Positions 8,850 to 17,157 of a DNA stretch of 49,605 nt are shown here, in pieces. A model generated the notes under the pieces. That model saw only the letters and a list, made by a program, of their open reading frames with translations, made no database searches and was not told the origin of the DNA. The stretch's first letter is position 1. Each line of letters starts with the position of its first letter. A program made the position numbers and the translations under genes. The stretch is from NCBI GenBank assembly GCA_041402125.1, contig JAWKSY010000025.1, positions 1 to 49,605 on the forward strand, read 5' to 3'. Origin of the DNA: JAWKSY01 sp041402125. GTDB taxonomy: Bacteria > Planctomycetota > GCA-002687715 > DRQF01.

Positions 8850-9829
8850 AGGCCTTCAAGATGGCCCAGCCGACGACGCTCGAAGGGGCGCGGGCGGTGG
8901 GGGCCGACAGCTTCGACGGGAGCGCGTTCCTCGCCGGAGGCACCGACCTCGTCGCGATGCTCAAGGAGTACGTGGCGACGCCGGACATGGTCGTCAACCT
9001 CAAGGGCATCGCCGCCCTCCGCGGCATCCGCGCGACCGAGCGCGGCATCGAGATCGGCGCGCTCACCACCCTCGCCGAACTCGGCGCGGACGACGCGGTG
9101 GCGAGCGGCTGGCCCGCGATCCGCACCACGATCGAGCGCTCCGCGACGCCCCAGGTCCGCAACGTCGCCACGGTGGCGGGCAACCTCTGCCAGCGTCCGC
9201 GCTGCCACTTCTTCCGTAACGAGCACTACGAGTGCGCGAAGCGGGGCGGCGAGGGCTGCTACGCCCGGGAGTCCGTGCACGAACACCACGCGATCTTCGA
9301 CAACGCGGTGTGCAGCGCGCCCCACGTCTCGAACCTCGCCCCGGTGCTCATCGCCTACGACGCGCTCGTCGAGATCGCCACCGAGGGCGGTCCGAAGACG
9401 ATGCCCGTCGGGGAGTTCTTCGTCGGACCGGTGAAGGACGTCCGCCGCGAGAACGTCCTCGGTCCCCGCGATCTCGTCACCGCGATCATCCTGCCCGCGG
9501 CGGGCCGCAACCCGAAGTCGGCCTACGTCGAGGCGCGGCAGAAGCAGTCCTACGACTGGGCGCTCGCCGGCGCGACCGCCAGCCTGCGCCTCGCCGAGGA
9601 CGGCACCGTCGCCGACTGCCGCATCGTCCTCAACGCCGTCGCGCCGACGCCGCTGCGTCGTCCCGACCTCGAGGCGAGGATCAAGGGCAAGAAGCTGACC
9701 GAGGGACGGCTGAACGAGGTCTGCGAGGCCGCGGCCGAGGGCGCGACGCCGCTCCGCGACAACGCCTACAAGACGATCATGGTGAAGGCGGTGCTGCGTC
9801 GTGCGCTCCGCCGGGCGATGGAGGCCTGA
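8846..9829 (+). CDS. FAD-binding subunit with an extra [4Fe-4S]-type cysteine insert (PaoB-like)
   Basis: A 327-residue FAD subunit of the same enzyme. The FAD-binding segment AGGTDLVAMLK (about 30-40) and TPQVRNVATVAGNL (101-114) are typical of the xanthine dehydrogenase medium-subunit family. Between residues 115 and 156 there are five cysteines (115, 120, 130, 138, 156), in the region where PaoB and 4-hydroxybenzoyl-CoA reductase HcrB carry an additional [4Fe-4S] cluster. That cluster is therefore likely here. The spacing QRPRCHFFRNEHYECAKR followed by GGEGCY resembles PaoB. The start overlaps the catalytic-subunit stop by ATGA. The gene order 2Fe-2S, Mo, FAD differs from paoABC (2Fe-2S, FAD, Mo). 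Confidence 0.92.
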   Translation: MKAFKMAQPTTLEGARAVGADSFDGSAFLAGGTDLVAMLKEYVATPDMVVNLKGIAALRGIRATERGIEIGALTTLAELGADDAVASGWPAIRTTIERSATPQVRNVATVAGNLCQRPRCHFFRNEHYECAKRGGEGCYARESVHEHHAIFDNAVCSAPHVSNLAPVLIAYDALVEIATEGGPKTMPVGEFFVGPVKDVRRENVLGPRDLVTAIILPAAGRNPKSAYVEARQKQSYDWALAGATASLRLAEDGTVADCRIVLNAVAPTPLRRPDLEARIKGKKLTEGRLNEVCEAAAEGATPLRDNAYKTIMVKAVLRRALRRAMEA

Positions 9830-9833
9830 TGCG

Positions 9834-10088
9834 ATGAGTCGCGAAACCGAGAACCGCCGCAACGACCTCAACGCGATCCCCGAGGACATCTGCCCCTTCT
9901 TCCGCACGAAGACGATGACGCTCAACGCCGAGTATCGCCGTTCGGCGGAGGAGGACCGGTCCCACGCGAATACGGCCCACTTCTGGTGCATCCGGTCGAT
10001 GGACGTCCACGGGCCCGACGACGAGGACGTCCTGCCCTGGACCTGCCGCCCCGACCGCGGCTGCCACGGCGCCGGCGATCCGACCTGA
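9834..10088 (+). CDS. Small four-cysteine protein of the molybdenum hydroxylase operon, unknown function
   Basis: An 84-residue hydrophilic protein beginning four bases after the FAD-subunit stop. It has no signal peptide or membrane segment. It holds four cysteines (20, 52, 71, 77), in contexts DICPFF, HFWCIRS and WTCRPDRGCHG, plus several histidines and tryptophans, which could bind a metal or an Fe-S cluster. I do not recognise the family. Its position as the last gene of the operon, just before a strong terminator, suggests a maturation factor or an accessory electron-transfer subunit of the oxidoreductase. That role is inference from context. The reading frame itself is well supported by spacing and composition. 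Confidence 0.7.
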   Translation: MSRETENRRNDLNAIPEDICPFFRTKTMTLNAEYRRSAEEDRSHANTAHFWCIRSMDVHGPDDEDVLPWTCRPDRGCHGAGDPT

Positions 10089-10113
10089 CCCGAGCCGGGG
10101 TCCGGAACCAGGA

Positions 10114-10148
10114 AGGGGCGCCTCGCCGCGCGGCGGGGCGCCCCTCTT
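10114..10148 (+). terminator. Terminator of the molybdenum hydroxylase operon
   Basis: A long hairpin with outer arms AGGGGCGCC and GGCGCCCCT and an inner CGCCGC/GCGGCG pairing lies 26 bp after the last gene. It is followed by CTTCCGTTT, a weak T-rich tail. Confidence 0.7.
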
Positions 10149-10418
10149 CCGTTTCCGGCCGATCGACCGGCGCGAAAAAGCTCGGATTTCCGCGTGACGC
10201 CGTGGCATCCTCGACGCTGAGTCCATGACCTCGTCCTCTCGTCGGCCCCCGAGTCGGAGCCGATTGCTCCGGTCGACGCCCGAGGGGATGATCACGGACA
10301 CCTCGGGTCGCCCTGCCGTTGCGCGACCCCGTCTCGAGTTCTGCGGTCGCGAGCCTCGTCGGCGCTCCGGGCCTCGTCCCCGACGCCGGAGATGCCCGCC
10401 CGTCCAGGGGACCTCGCC
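10149..10418. other. Intergenic stretch without a recognisable gene
   Basis: Between the operon terminator and the secreted-protein gene there are 270 bp. I see a short A-run (GAAAAAG near 10173) but no convincing promoter, RNA or conserved reading frame. Open frames running through it are GC-rich shadows. Confidence 0.5.
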
Positions 10419-11871
10419 ATGCCCAAGGCCCTCCATCCCGCCCTCGCGCTGACCCTCCTCGCCGGCGCGCTCGTCGCCCAGACCCCGGCGCCCGGACAGG
10501 CGGCGGCCAAGGACCTGAACACCTGGGCCATCGCGCACCTGAACCCCAAGTTCGGCTCCGGCACGCCGGAACTCGGGCGCATCGGGCCGAAGGGCCACGG
10601 CGACGGCTCGCCCGCCCAGACGATGGAGATGTCCTACGGACGCGTCGGCCTCACGCTTCCCACCGGCAACATCGCGACCTTCGGCTACCGCTTCCTGCCG
10701 CTCTACTCGGACTCCCCCGCCGCCGTCTTCGAGGACTTCGGCACCGAGTTCGGCCAGCCGGTCCCCCTCGCCCCGTCGCTCGCGCTCCCCGCGCACGGCG
10801 GACAGTGGCGCCACCTCCGCGAGCGCGACGCCTTCCTCTACCTGCCGGGCGCCGATCCCACCGACGTCGGCGGCTGGATCACGAACGGGTTCCCCATCAC
10901 CGGGAACGGCGCCGCCGCCAACCTCCCGCTCATCGGCGGGGCCGGCCCCGTCCCGATCTTCGAGTCGGTGCGCCCGCTCGCCGAGGTCCCGCCCACCTCG
11001 CCCTCGGGCGGCGCGCTCATCGGCCTGAACATGGTGCTGCAGGCCTCGGTCCTCGACAGCAACGGGTCCACGCTCAACGACCCCAAGCTGCGGATGTCCA
11101 ACGCGATCGGCCTCCGCGCGATGATCGGCCCCCGATCAAGATCGATCTCGGCAGCGGTCAATCGAACTACGCGCCGCGGGGCGTCGGCACGATCGGTTTC
11201 CGGGGGAGCGGATCACGCCGACGATCGGGACCTTCGTCCTCGCCGGCGGCGAGGCGATCTCCCTGCCGACGACCCAGATCGACGGTTCGCGCTTCGACGT
11301 GCACCTGTCGATCGACGCCGAATCGGGTCCGCTCGTGTTCCGGAGCGCCTCGGGTCCCGGTCGGACGCGGGCCGAGCGACTCCTCGTCGTCACGCAGGGT
11401 CCGGCGCAGGGGATCGTGTCCGGCCAGCTTCCCGTCCTCCACGCGACGACGGAGGACGGCGGCGACGTCTGGGGCTTCACCGTGGTGGGCAGCGCCGACC
11501 AGATCGGCAGCGTCGTCAACCTCGTGCCGCCCGCCCTGCTCGCGCTCTTCGATCTCGAGATCGCGATCTACAACTACGATCCGCTCACCGACCGCGCGGG
11601 CTACGGCGCGACGGTGCCGATCGCCGTCTCGGTCTCGGATGTCGCGCCTTCGAGCGACGGGACGGGCGGTCCCGGCGACGGCGGCGGCTCGACGGTCGTC
11701 TCCGCCTACGCGCCGGCCGCGCCGCCGGTCGTCGCGCCGCTCGGTCAGACCGGCTCCGTCCTGCGCGCGAGCTGGGAGGATCTCGCGACCGACGTGGCGA
11801 TCGAGGTCACCTCGACGACGGCGAGCCCGCAGCAGTTCCTCGCCGTCGTGCGGGCGCGCGCGGCGAACTGA
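10419..11871 (+). CDS. Secreted protein of unknown function (two homopolymer frameshifts)
   Basis: The ATG at 10419 follows AGGGG by seven bases and opens a typical Sec signal peptide (MPKALHPALALTLLAGALVA, cleavage probably after AQ or shortly later). The mature part is rich in Gly, Pro, Thr and Val, with no motif I recognise; low-complexity Gly-Gly-Ser linkers lie near the C-terminus. The frame shifts twice. At 11129-11133 a C5 run should be C6 to give IGPPIKIDLGSG, and at 11202-11206 a G5 run should be G6 to give GFRGERITPTIGTFVLAGG, after which the frame runs to the stop at 11871. Both repairs are single-base run extensions, so sequence error is the simplest reading. The gene converges with the second kinase gene. 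Probably a periplasmic or surface protein. Confidence 0.65.
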
Positions 11872-11899
11872 TCGTTCCCGCCCGAGCGGGCGAAGGGTC

Positions 11900-14800
11900 T
11901 CAGCGCGGGATCACGGCGCGCAGGCGCGCGTCGTCGCGCCAGGGATCCCAGGCCGGCGCGCCGAGTTCGCGCTCGACGAAGTCGGGCTCGGCGCGCTCCC
12001 GGCGCATCTGCGCGAGGAGCTCGCCGACGCGTTCGAAGTCGCCCGACGCGGCCGAGAGACGCGCCGCCTCGGCGAGGGCCCGCGCGTCTCCCGGTTCCAG
12101 CTCGAGGCCGCGGCGGAAGGCGCGGGCCGCGGCGTCCGGTCGACCCCGGTCGCGGTCGACGCGCGCGAGATGGAAGTGGAGCGAGGCCCGCCAGGGATCG
12201 CCCGCGAGGGCCTCGCGGCCCGCCAGGCGACCGAGGATCTCCGCCGCGGTCTCGAGCTCGCCGTCCCAGTAGCGCAGGACCCCGTGGACGAAGCGCAGGC
12301 GGTCGAGGCGCTGGAGCTCGTCGAGACGCGCGAGACCGCGCTGCTCGAGGACGCCGAAGTCGTCGGCGGCGCTCCGGACCCAGTCCGCGACCTGACGGTG
12401 GAAAGCGTCCCAGCCCGCTCGCTCCGCCTCGCTCGCGTCGTCGCGGAGGCGTCGATCGAAGAGGAGCGCGCGGCTCTCGAGGACGGTCTCGAAGCGCAGC
12501 GAGGCGCGGAGGAAGCGGGCCTCGTCGTCGTCCTCGAGGACGAGCGCGTCGAGCCGGGCCAGCGCCTCCTCGGGTCGCCCGGCGTACCACGCGACCTGGG
12601 CGCCGAGCAGACGGAGATCGCGCGGCGGCGGCGCGGGCTCCGAGCCGGCGGCGATCTCGGCCTCCAGCGCGGCGAACTCCGTCGCCGTCGGCGGGCTCTC
12701 GCCGTTCCGCCGCGCATCGAGCCGGGCCCAGTGGACCGCCGCCGTCGCGACGACCCCGCGCCGCTCCGCGCCGGCGACCGACGCGAGCCGCCTCGCGAAG
12801 CCCTCGGCCTCGTCGTAGCGTCCCGCCTGGGCGGCGTCGCGGACGAGCGCCTCGAGGACGGCGGCCGGCGCCGCGGCCTCGTCCGGCTCCCGCGGGCCCG
12901 TCGCGTCCGGCGGCCGAGCTCCGACCGGGCGCGGTCGAGGGCGGAGCGCGCCGCGGCGAGGTCGCCCTCGCCGCGCGCACAGAAGGACCGCGCGAGCTCG
13001 AGCGCCCAGGGCGGATCACGGCGCGGCTGCGTTCGAAATCCGCCCCGGCCTCCGCGAAGCGACCGAGGCGCGCGGTCACGAGGCCGCGCTGCCAGTAGGC
13101 CGCGCCGAGCCGCGGATCGCCCGCGTCCTCGCCCCCCGCGATCGAGCCGATGATCCCGGAGTAGACCTCGCGCGCCTCCCCGAGGCGACCGAGCCGCCGC
13201 AGGAGGTTGCCCTTCGTGTGCCGGCCCCAGTAGTCGCCGGGGACCGCGACGAGGAAGCGCTCGATCTCGAAGAGGCCGCGCGACTCCGCCCCGTCGAGCC
13301 GGCTCGCGGCGATGGCGGCGAAGTAGTGGTCGTCGACGTCGCGGACGGGATGCGCGTCGAGCGCGGCGAGGAGGCGGCCGACCGCCTCGGGATCGTCCCC
13401 GTCCCCGCGATCCACCATCGCCCGCCAGGCCGCGAGGCGGCGCGGCGCGGCGGCGGGCTCCGCCCCCCAGGCGTCGAGACGGCGGCGGGCCTCGTCGGCG
13501 CGCCCCTCACGGCGGAGGAAGAGGACCTCGATCATCCGGAGGCGGTCGCGCATCGCGTCGGGCACCGGCAGGTCGTCGAGCTCGGCGAGCATCGCGGACA
13601 CGGTCTCCGGCGCGCGCGCGACCGACGCGTCGCCGCGCTCGTCTCCTCGCGGGATGAAGGCGATGCGCATGAGATCGTCGTGGATCGCGAAGACGCGGAA
13701 GCGATCGCGCTCCGCCCGGAGCCCCTCGATCTCCGCGCCGCCGCTCCGGAGCTCCTCGAGGATCGCGCCGGCCCGGCGGTAGTCGCCGCGCGCCGCCGCG
13801 GCGACGGCCCCGTCGTGGCGGGCGTCGTCCGCGCGACGGCGTTCGTCGCGGGCGTTCCGCCAGGCCAAGGTCGCGACGACCAGGCCGACGAGCACGAGCC
13901 CGACCGCGGCGACGATCCCGGGGTGACGCGAGGCGCGACGCCCCGCCCGGCGGAGCGGACCGAGGTGACGCGCCCGGACCGGCTCGCGGGCGAGGAAGCG
14001 CTCGAGGTCCTCGGCGAGGTCGCGCGCGGTCGGATAGCGCGCGTCGGGGTCCTTCTCCATCGCCCGCGTGACGATCGCCTCGAGATCGCGCGGGACGCCG
14101 TGACGTGCGAGCGGCGGGGGATCGCGACGGAGGATCTGACGCGCCACCGCCTCCGAGGTCGGGCCGGTGAAGGGGGGCCCGCCCGCGAGGAGCTCGTGGA
14201 GGCTCACGCCGAGTCCGTAGACGTCCACGCGGCGGTCCACCTCGTCCCGACGGCCGCGGAGCTGCTCGGGGGCCATGTAGGGGACGGTGCCGAGGAGATC
14301 CCCGGAGCGCGTCAGCTCGAGCGCGTCGTCGCTCGTGGCGAGGCCGAAGTCGACCACGTAGAGGTGGTCGTCCTCGACGAGGAGGTTCGCCGGCTTCACG
14401 TCGCGATGCACGACCCCGTGTTCGTGCGCGTGGTGCAGGGCGCGCGCGGCGTCCGTCATCCAGCGCAGCGGTCGTTCGAGGTCACGGGCGGCGACATCGG
14501 CGCCCGCCCGCAGCTCGCGCCAGGTGCGGGCCACGTCGTGACCCGCGACGTAGCGCATCGCGATGTACTGCACGCCGTCGGCCTCGCCGCGGCCGTAGAT
14601 CTCGACGACGTTGGGGTGCTTCAGACCGGCGACGATCTCCGCCTCGCGCTGGAAGCGTCGCGCCGGCGCGGCGCCGGGGCGGGCGAGGAGCTTGACGGCG
14701 ACGATCCGTCCGAGCGTCTCGTAGCGCGCGAGGTAGAGCGCGCCCATGCCGCCGGTCGCGATCTCCGCGAGGAGACGGTACGGCCCGACCTTCCTTCCGA

Positions 14801-15047
14801 TCTCGACGCCCTCCACGAGCGCCGGCGGGACGCCGCGCTGGAGCGCCTCGAGACCGAGCTCGGCCAGCTCGTGCAGCGCGAGGAGACGGGCGAGGGCGGC
14901 GGGGTCCTCCCCCGCGGCCAACGCGGCCGTCGCATCGATCTCTCCCTCGGCCAGGAGCTCGGCGAGGCGTCCCTCGGCGCCGCCCGCGTCCTCCGACGGG
15001 GGAAGCGCGGCGTCGGGCCGCGGCGATTCCCCGGCGCCGCCGCTCAT
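11900..15047 (-). CDS. Membrane Ser/Thr protein kinase with TPR-like C-terminal region (two frame breaks)
   Basis: A Hanks-type kinase domain spans about residues 88-350: glycine loop IATGGMGALYL, Lys119 in AVKLL, HRDVKPANLL with Asp216, DFGLAT with Asp233 and the GTVPYMAPEQ activation-loop end. A transmembrane helix follows (IVAAVGLVLVGLVVATLAW), then several hundred residues of helical repeats of TPR character, probably extracytoplasmic. The frame shifts near 13005-13030 (after ERSRAVIRP, resuming as PWALELARSF) and again near 12895-12920. From there the third minus frame reads continuously, through YDEAEGFARRLASVAGAE and GDPWRASLHFHLARV, to a TGA at 11900. The ATG overlaps the stop of the ECF sigma gene by ATGA, so sigma factor and kinase are translated together. 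The kinase probably regulates that sigma factor, which is inference. Confidence 0.82.
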
Positions 15048-15658
15048 TCCTCGTCGAGGCTCGCGCCCAGCTCGCGGGCGAGTCGGGCCCGGGCGCGCGC
15101 GAGCAGCATGCGGGTCGCCTTCTCGCTCCGGCCGAGCGCCTCGCCCGCCTCGGCGTGCGACTTCTTCTCGAAGCGCACGAGACGGATCACGCGTCGGTAC
15201 TCCTCCGGCAGACGCCCGAGGGCATCGAGGACCAGCGCCATCTGCTCGGCGTTGCTCAGCTCGCGGCTCGGCGTGAGCCCCTGCGCCTCGGCGTCGGCCT
15301 GGCTCAGCGGCAGGTCGTCCGCGCGTCCGGGCCCCCGACGCTTGCGGGCGCCGAAGTAGCGATGCCGGTCGCGGATGGTGTTCTCGGCGATGCGCGCCAG
15401 CCAGCGCACGAAGCCGTCCTCGTCGCGGTACTCGACCTTGTCGATGTCCTGGAGCGCCTCGAGACAGACGCTCTGCACGACGTCCGACGAGTCGAGATTG
15501 CGCCGGAGGGGATCGCCGAGCTTCTTCCGGACCAGGGCGTGGATGCGGTCCCGGTAGACCTCGAAGACCCGCGAAAGGGCCTCCGGATCGCCCCCCTGGG
15601 CGCGTTCGATGAGCTGGCGGGTTTCGTCGATCATGGCGGTCGCGGCGACGGCGTTCAC
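15044..15658 (-). CDS. ECF-type RNA polymerase sigma factor (kinase-associated)
   Basis: A 204-residue ECF sigma factor. Region 2 includes LDSSDVVQSVCLEALQDID and RWLARIAENTIRDRHRYF. Region 4 contains LPEEYRRVIRLVRFEKKSH and the helix-turn-helix HAEAGEALGRSEKATRMLLA. I choose the GTG at 15658 because GGAGGG lies about seven bases upstream; the ATG at 15634 has no ribosome-binding site and would shorten the protein by eight residues. The downstream kinase starts within the stop codon. The upstream region holds palindromic repeat A and the divergent crotonase-family gene. The combination of a kinase-coupled ECF factor with an LDSSDVVQ core is typical of Planctomycetota. Confidence 0.9.
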   Translation of the reverse strand: MNAVAATAMIDETRQLIERAQGGDPEALSRVFEVYRDRIHALVRKKLGDPLRRNLDSSDVVQSVCLEALQDIDKVEYRDEDGFVRWLARIAENTIRDRHRYFGARKRRGPGRADDLPLSQADAEAQGLTPSRELSNAEQMALVLDALGRLPEEYRRVIRLVRFEKKSHAEAGEALGRSEKATRMLLARARARLARELGASLDEE

Positions 15659-15770
15659 GGCAATCCCTCCGAGTGTAGCGACCGGGCGCCGGATCCGACG
15701 CCCTCTTCCGGGAGCGCGGGCCCGCGTCCGACGCCACGCCGCGTCCCGAATCGGAGGCGGAGGCGAGTGG

Positions 15771-15882
15771 AATGCTCGTACGGTGCCAGTCACCCGATGT
15801 GCATTTCCGTTCCGCTGGGGTCCGCATGCGAGACCGATTCGCCCGGAAATGCACATCGGGTGACTGGCACCGTACGAGCATT
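15771..15882. repeat. Palindromic repeat, copy A (39-bp perfect arms, 34-bp loop)
   Basis: The left arm 15771-15809 and right arm 15844-15882 are perfect reverse complements over 39 bp. They enclose a 34-bp loop beginning TTCC and ending TTCGCC. The arms contain GGTGCCAGTCACCCGATGTG. A second copy with four paired changes lies at 37192-37302. The element sits in the divergent region between the ECF gene and the crotonase gene. It has no coding capacity. It resembles REP/BIME-type or miniature palindromic elements; no transposase for it is visible here. Confidence 0.9.
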
Positions 15883-15912
15883 TTCCGGGTGGATCGGTCC
15901 CGATCGCGGCGC

Positions 15913-15921
15913 TGTTAGACT
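15913..15921 (+). promoter_or_regulatory. Candidate -10 promoter for the crotonase-family gene
   Basis: TGTTAGACT fits an extended -10 element 32 bp before the ATG at 15954, just downstream of repeat A. No clear -35 is seen. GGAGAG precedes the ATG as ribosome-binding site. Confidence 0.35.
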
Positions 15922-15953
15922 CGGCCCCATCGCCCCCCTCCCGGAGAGCTCCG

Positions 15954-16706
15954 ATGTTCCGCCGCGAAGATCGCGACGACCACGTCCTGGTGACCATGGC
16001 CCATGGCAAGGCCAACGTCCTCGACACCGAATTCCTGCTGGGTCTCTCCGAGACCCTCGAGATCCTGGAGCGCGACTCCGTGCCCGCGGTGGTCCTCACC
16101 GGCCAGGGCCGGATCTTCTCGGCCGGGGTCGATCTCGTCCGCGTGGCGGAGGGCGGCGCGAGCTACCTCGAGAGCTTCCTGCCCGCGCTCGACGAGGCCC
16201 TCGGACGGCTCTTCCGCTTCAACCGCCCCCTCGTCGCGGCCATCAACGGCCACGCGATAGCGGGCGGCTGCATCATCGCTCTGGCCGCCGATGCCAAGAT
16301 CCTCGCCACCGGCGGCGGACGGATGGGCGTGCCCGAACTCTCGGTCGGGGTGCCCTTTCCGGCGACCGCCCTCGAGATCGTCCGCTTCTCGATCACGCCG
16401 CGGGCCCTGCAGACCGTGGTCTACGGCGGCGGGACCTACGACGCGGAGACGGCGCTCGCCTTCGGCTTCGCCGACGAGCTCTGCTCGCCGGAGGAGCTCC
16501 TCGAGCGGGCCATCGCCCGCGCCCGGTCCCTGGCCGCCATCCCCCGCGTCTCCTTCGAGCTCACCAAGAGCGAGCTCCGGGCCCACGCCGGACGGCTGAT
16601 GGCGGACGAGAAGGCCCGCCTGGGGGCCAGCGTCCGCCGCGCCTGGGCGAGCCCGCCCGTCCTGGAGGCCCTCCGGGCCTACGTCGCGCGGACCCTCGGA
16701 AAGTAG
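15954..16706 (+). CDS. Enoyl-CoA hydratase/isomerase (crotonase) family protein
   Basis: A 250-residue crotonase-fold protein. The oxyanion-hole segment is recognisable as FSAGVDLVRVAEGG, and the second conserved block reads GHAIAGGCIIALAADAKI. In typical hydratases the corresponding block is GGGCELA; here Ile replaces the first catalytic glutamate. The second acidic position is kept in VPELSVGV. This pattern is more like enoyl-CoA isomerases, or an enzyme with altered chemistry, than a two-glutamate hydratase. The gene is monocistronic and far from the two acyl-CoA operons at 31.9-42.2 kb, so its substrate is unknown. The family call is firm; the reaction is not. Confidence 0.85.
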   Translation: MFRREDRDDHVLVTMAHGKANVLDTEFLLGLSETLEILERDSVPAVVLTGQGRIFSAGVDLVRVAEGGASYLESFLPALDEALGRLFRFNRPLVAAINGHAIAGGCIIALAADAKILATGGGRMGVPELSVGVPFPATALEIVRFSITPRALQTVVYGGGTYDAETALAFGFADELCSPEELLERAIARARSLAAIPRVSFELTKSELRAHAGRLMADEKARLGASVRRAWASPPVLEALRAYVARTLGK

Positions 16707-16740
16707 CCGCCGCAGCCCGAGCCCTCATTTCGGCGCATGT

Positions 16741-16765
16741 TCTTCGACTCGAAAGATCGAAGAAT
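16741..16765. repeat. Short inverted repeat after the crotonase gene
   Basis: TTCTTCGA and TCGAAGAA form an 8-bp inverted repeat around a 9-base loop, 35 bp past the crotonase stop and just before the Fur-box-like site. It could be a weak terminator or part of the ferredoxin-gene operator. Confidence 0.4.
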
Positions 16766-16768
16766 GGA

Positions 16769-16787
16769 ATGAGATTGAATCTCATTT
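16769..16787. promoter_or_regulatory. Fur-box-like operator upstream of the bfd-like gene
   Basis: AATGAGATTGAATCTCATT is a perfect 9-1-9 inverted repeat, which is the classical Fur-box geometry, and its arms resemble AATGAGAATCATTCTCATT-type Fur sites. It is strikingly AT-rich for this region and lies 75 bp before the bacterioferritin-associated ferredoxin start. Bfd genes are Fur-repressed in several bacteria, so iron control is a reasonable inference. Confidence 0.6.
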
Positions 16788-16861
16788 CCGCGCGTCGTAA
16801 AAGGACCCGGAGCGCGGGGCCTCTCGTCGAGGCGACCCGCCCGAGTCCGGAGGACGGATCG

Positions 16862-17059
16862 ATGCTCGTCTGCCACTGCAAGAAGAAGACGGACCGCGAG
16901 ATCCGGCACGCCCTCGCCGAGGGCGCGCGGACCTGCGAGGACGTCGCCTCGCGCTGCGAGGCCGGCGCCGCCTGCGGCGGCTGCCGCGGCGCGATCCGCG
17001 CCCTTCTCGGCGCCGCGCCCGCCCCCACCGCGCCGCCCCGCCTCCGTCGCCGCTCCTGA
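16862..17059 (+). CDS. bfd: Bacterioferritin-associated ferredoxin-like [2Fe-2S] protein
   Basis: A 65-residue protein of the BFD-like [2Fe-2S] family. The ligands are Cys4 and Cys6 (VCHCKK) with Cys38 and Cys41 (ACGGC), the C-x-C then C-x2-C arrangement of the family. Bfd donates electrons to heme in bacterioferritin to release stored iron as Fe2+. The neighbour 98 bp downstream is a bacterioferritin, which supports that role. GGAGG precedes the ATG at good spacing, and a Fur-box-like palindrome lies upstream. The last ~15 residues are Pro/Ala/Arg-rich, without motif. The symbol is assigned from family and context. Confidence 0.88.
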   Translation: MLVCHCKKKTDREIRHALAEGARTCEDVASRCEAGAACGGCRGAIRALLGAAPAPTAPPRLRRRS

Positions 17060-17085
17060 ACGCCGCGCCTCCCGGCGCGCTCCGG

Positions 17086-17113
17086 TTGGCATTCCCCCGG
17101 GATGACCTATCCT
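17086..17113 (+). promoter_or_regulatory. Candidate sigma70-type promoter for the bacterioferritin gene
   Basis: TTGGCA at 17086-17091 and TATCCT at 17108-17113 are separated by 16 bp and lie 45 bp before the bacterioferritin ATG. The gene may therefore be transcribed apart from the Fur-box-controlled ferredoxin gene. Confidence 0.5.
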
Positions 17114-17157
17114 GGGCCGGACCCCACTCGGCCGGAACCCGGAGGCAAGCGACGACC

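Noticed and set aside
11900..15047. Kinase 2 as a true truncated pseudogene
   Set aside because: After two small indels the coding signal continues smoothly to a stop just before the convergent gene, as for other indels at G/C runs in this window.
15771..15882. Palindromic repeat A as a simple rho-independent terminator
   Set aside because: It lies between divergent genes, has a large loop and no T tract, and recurs with covarying arms at 37192.
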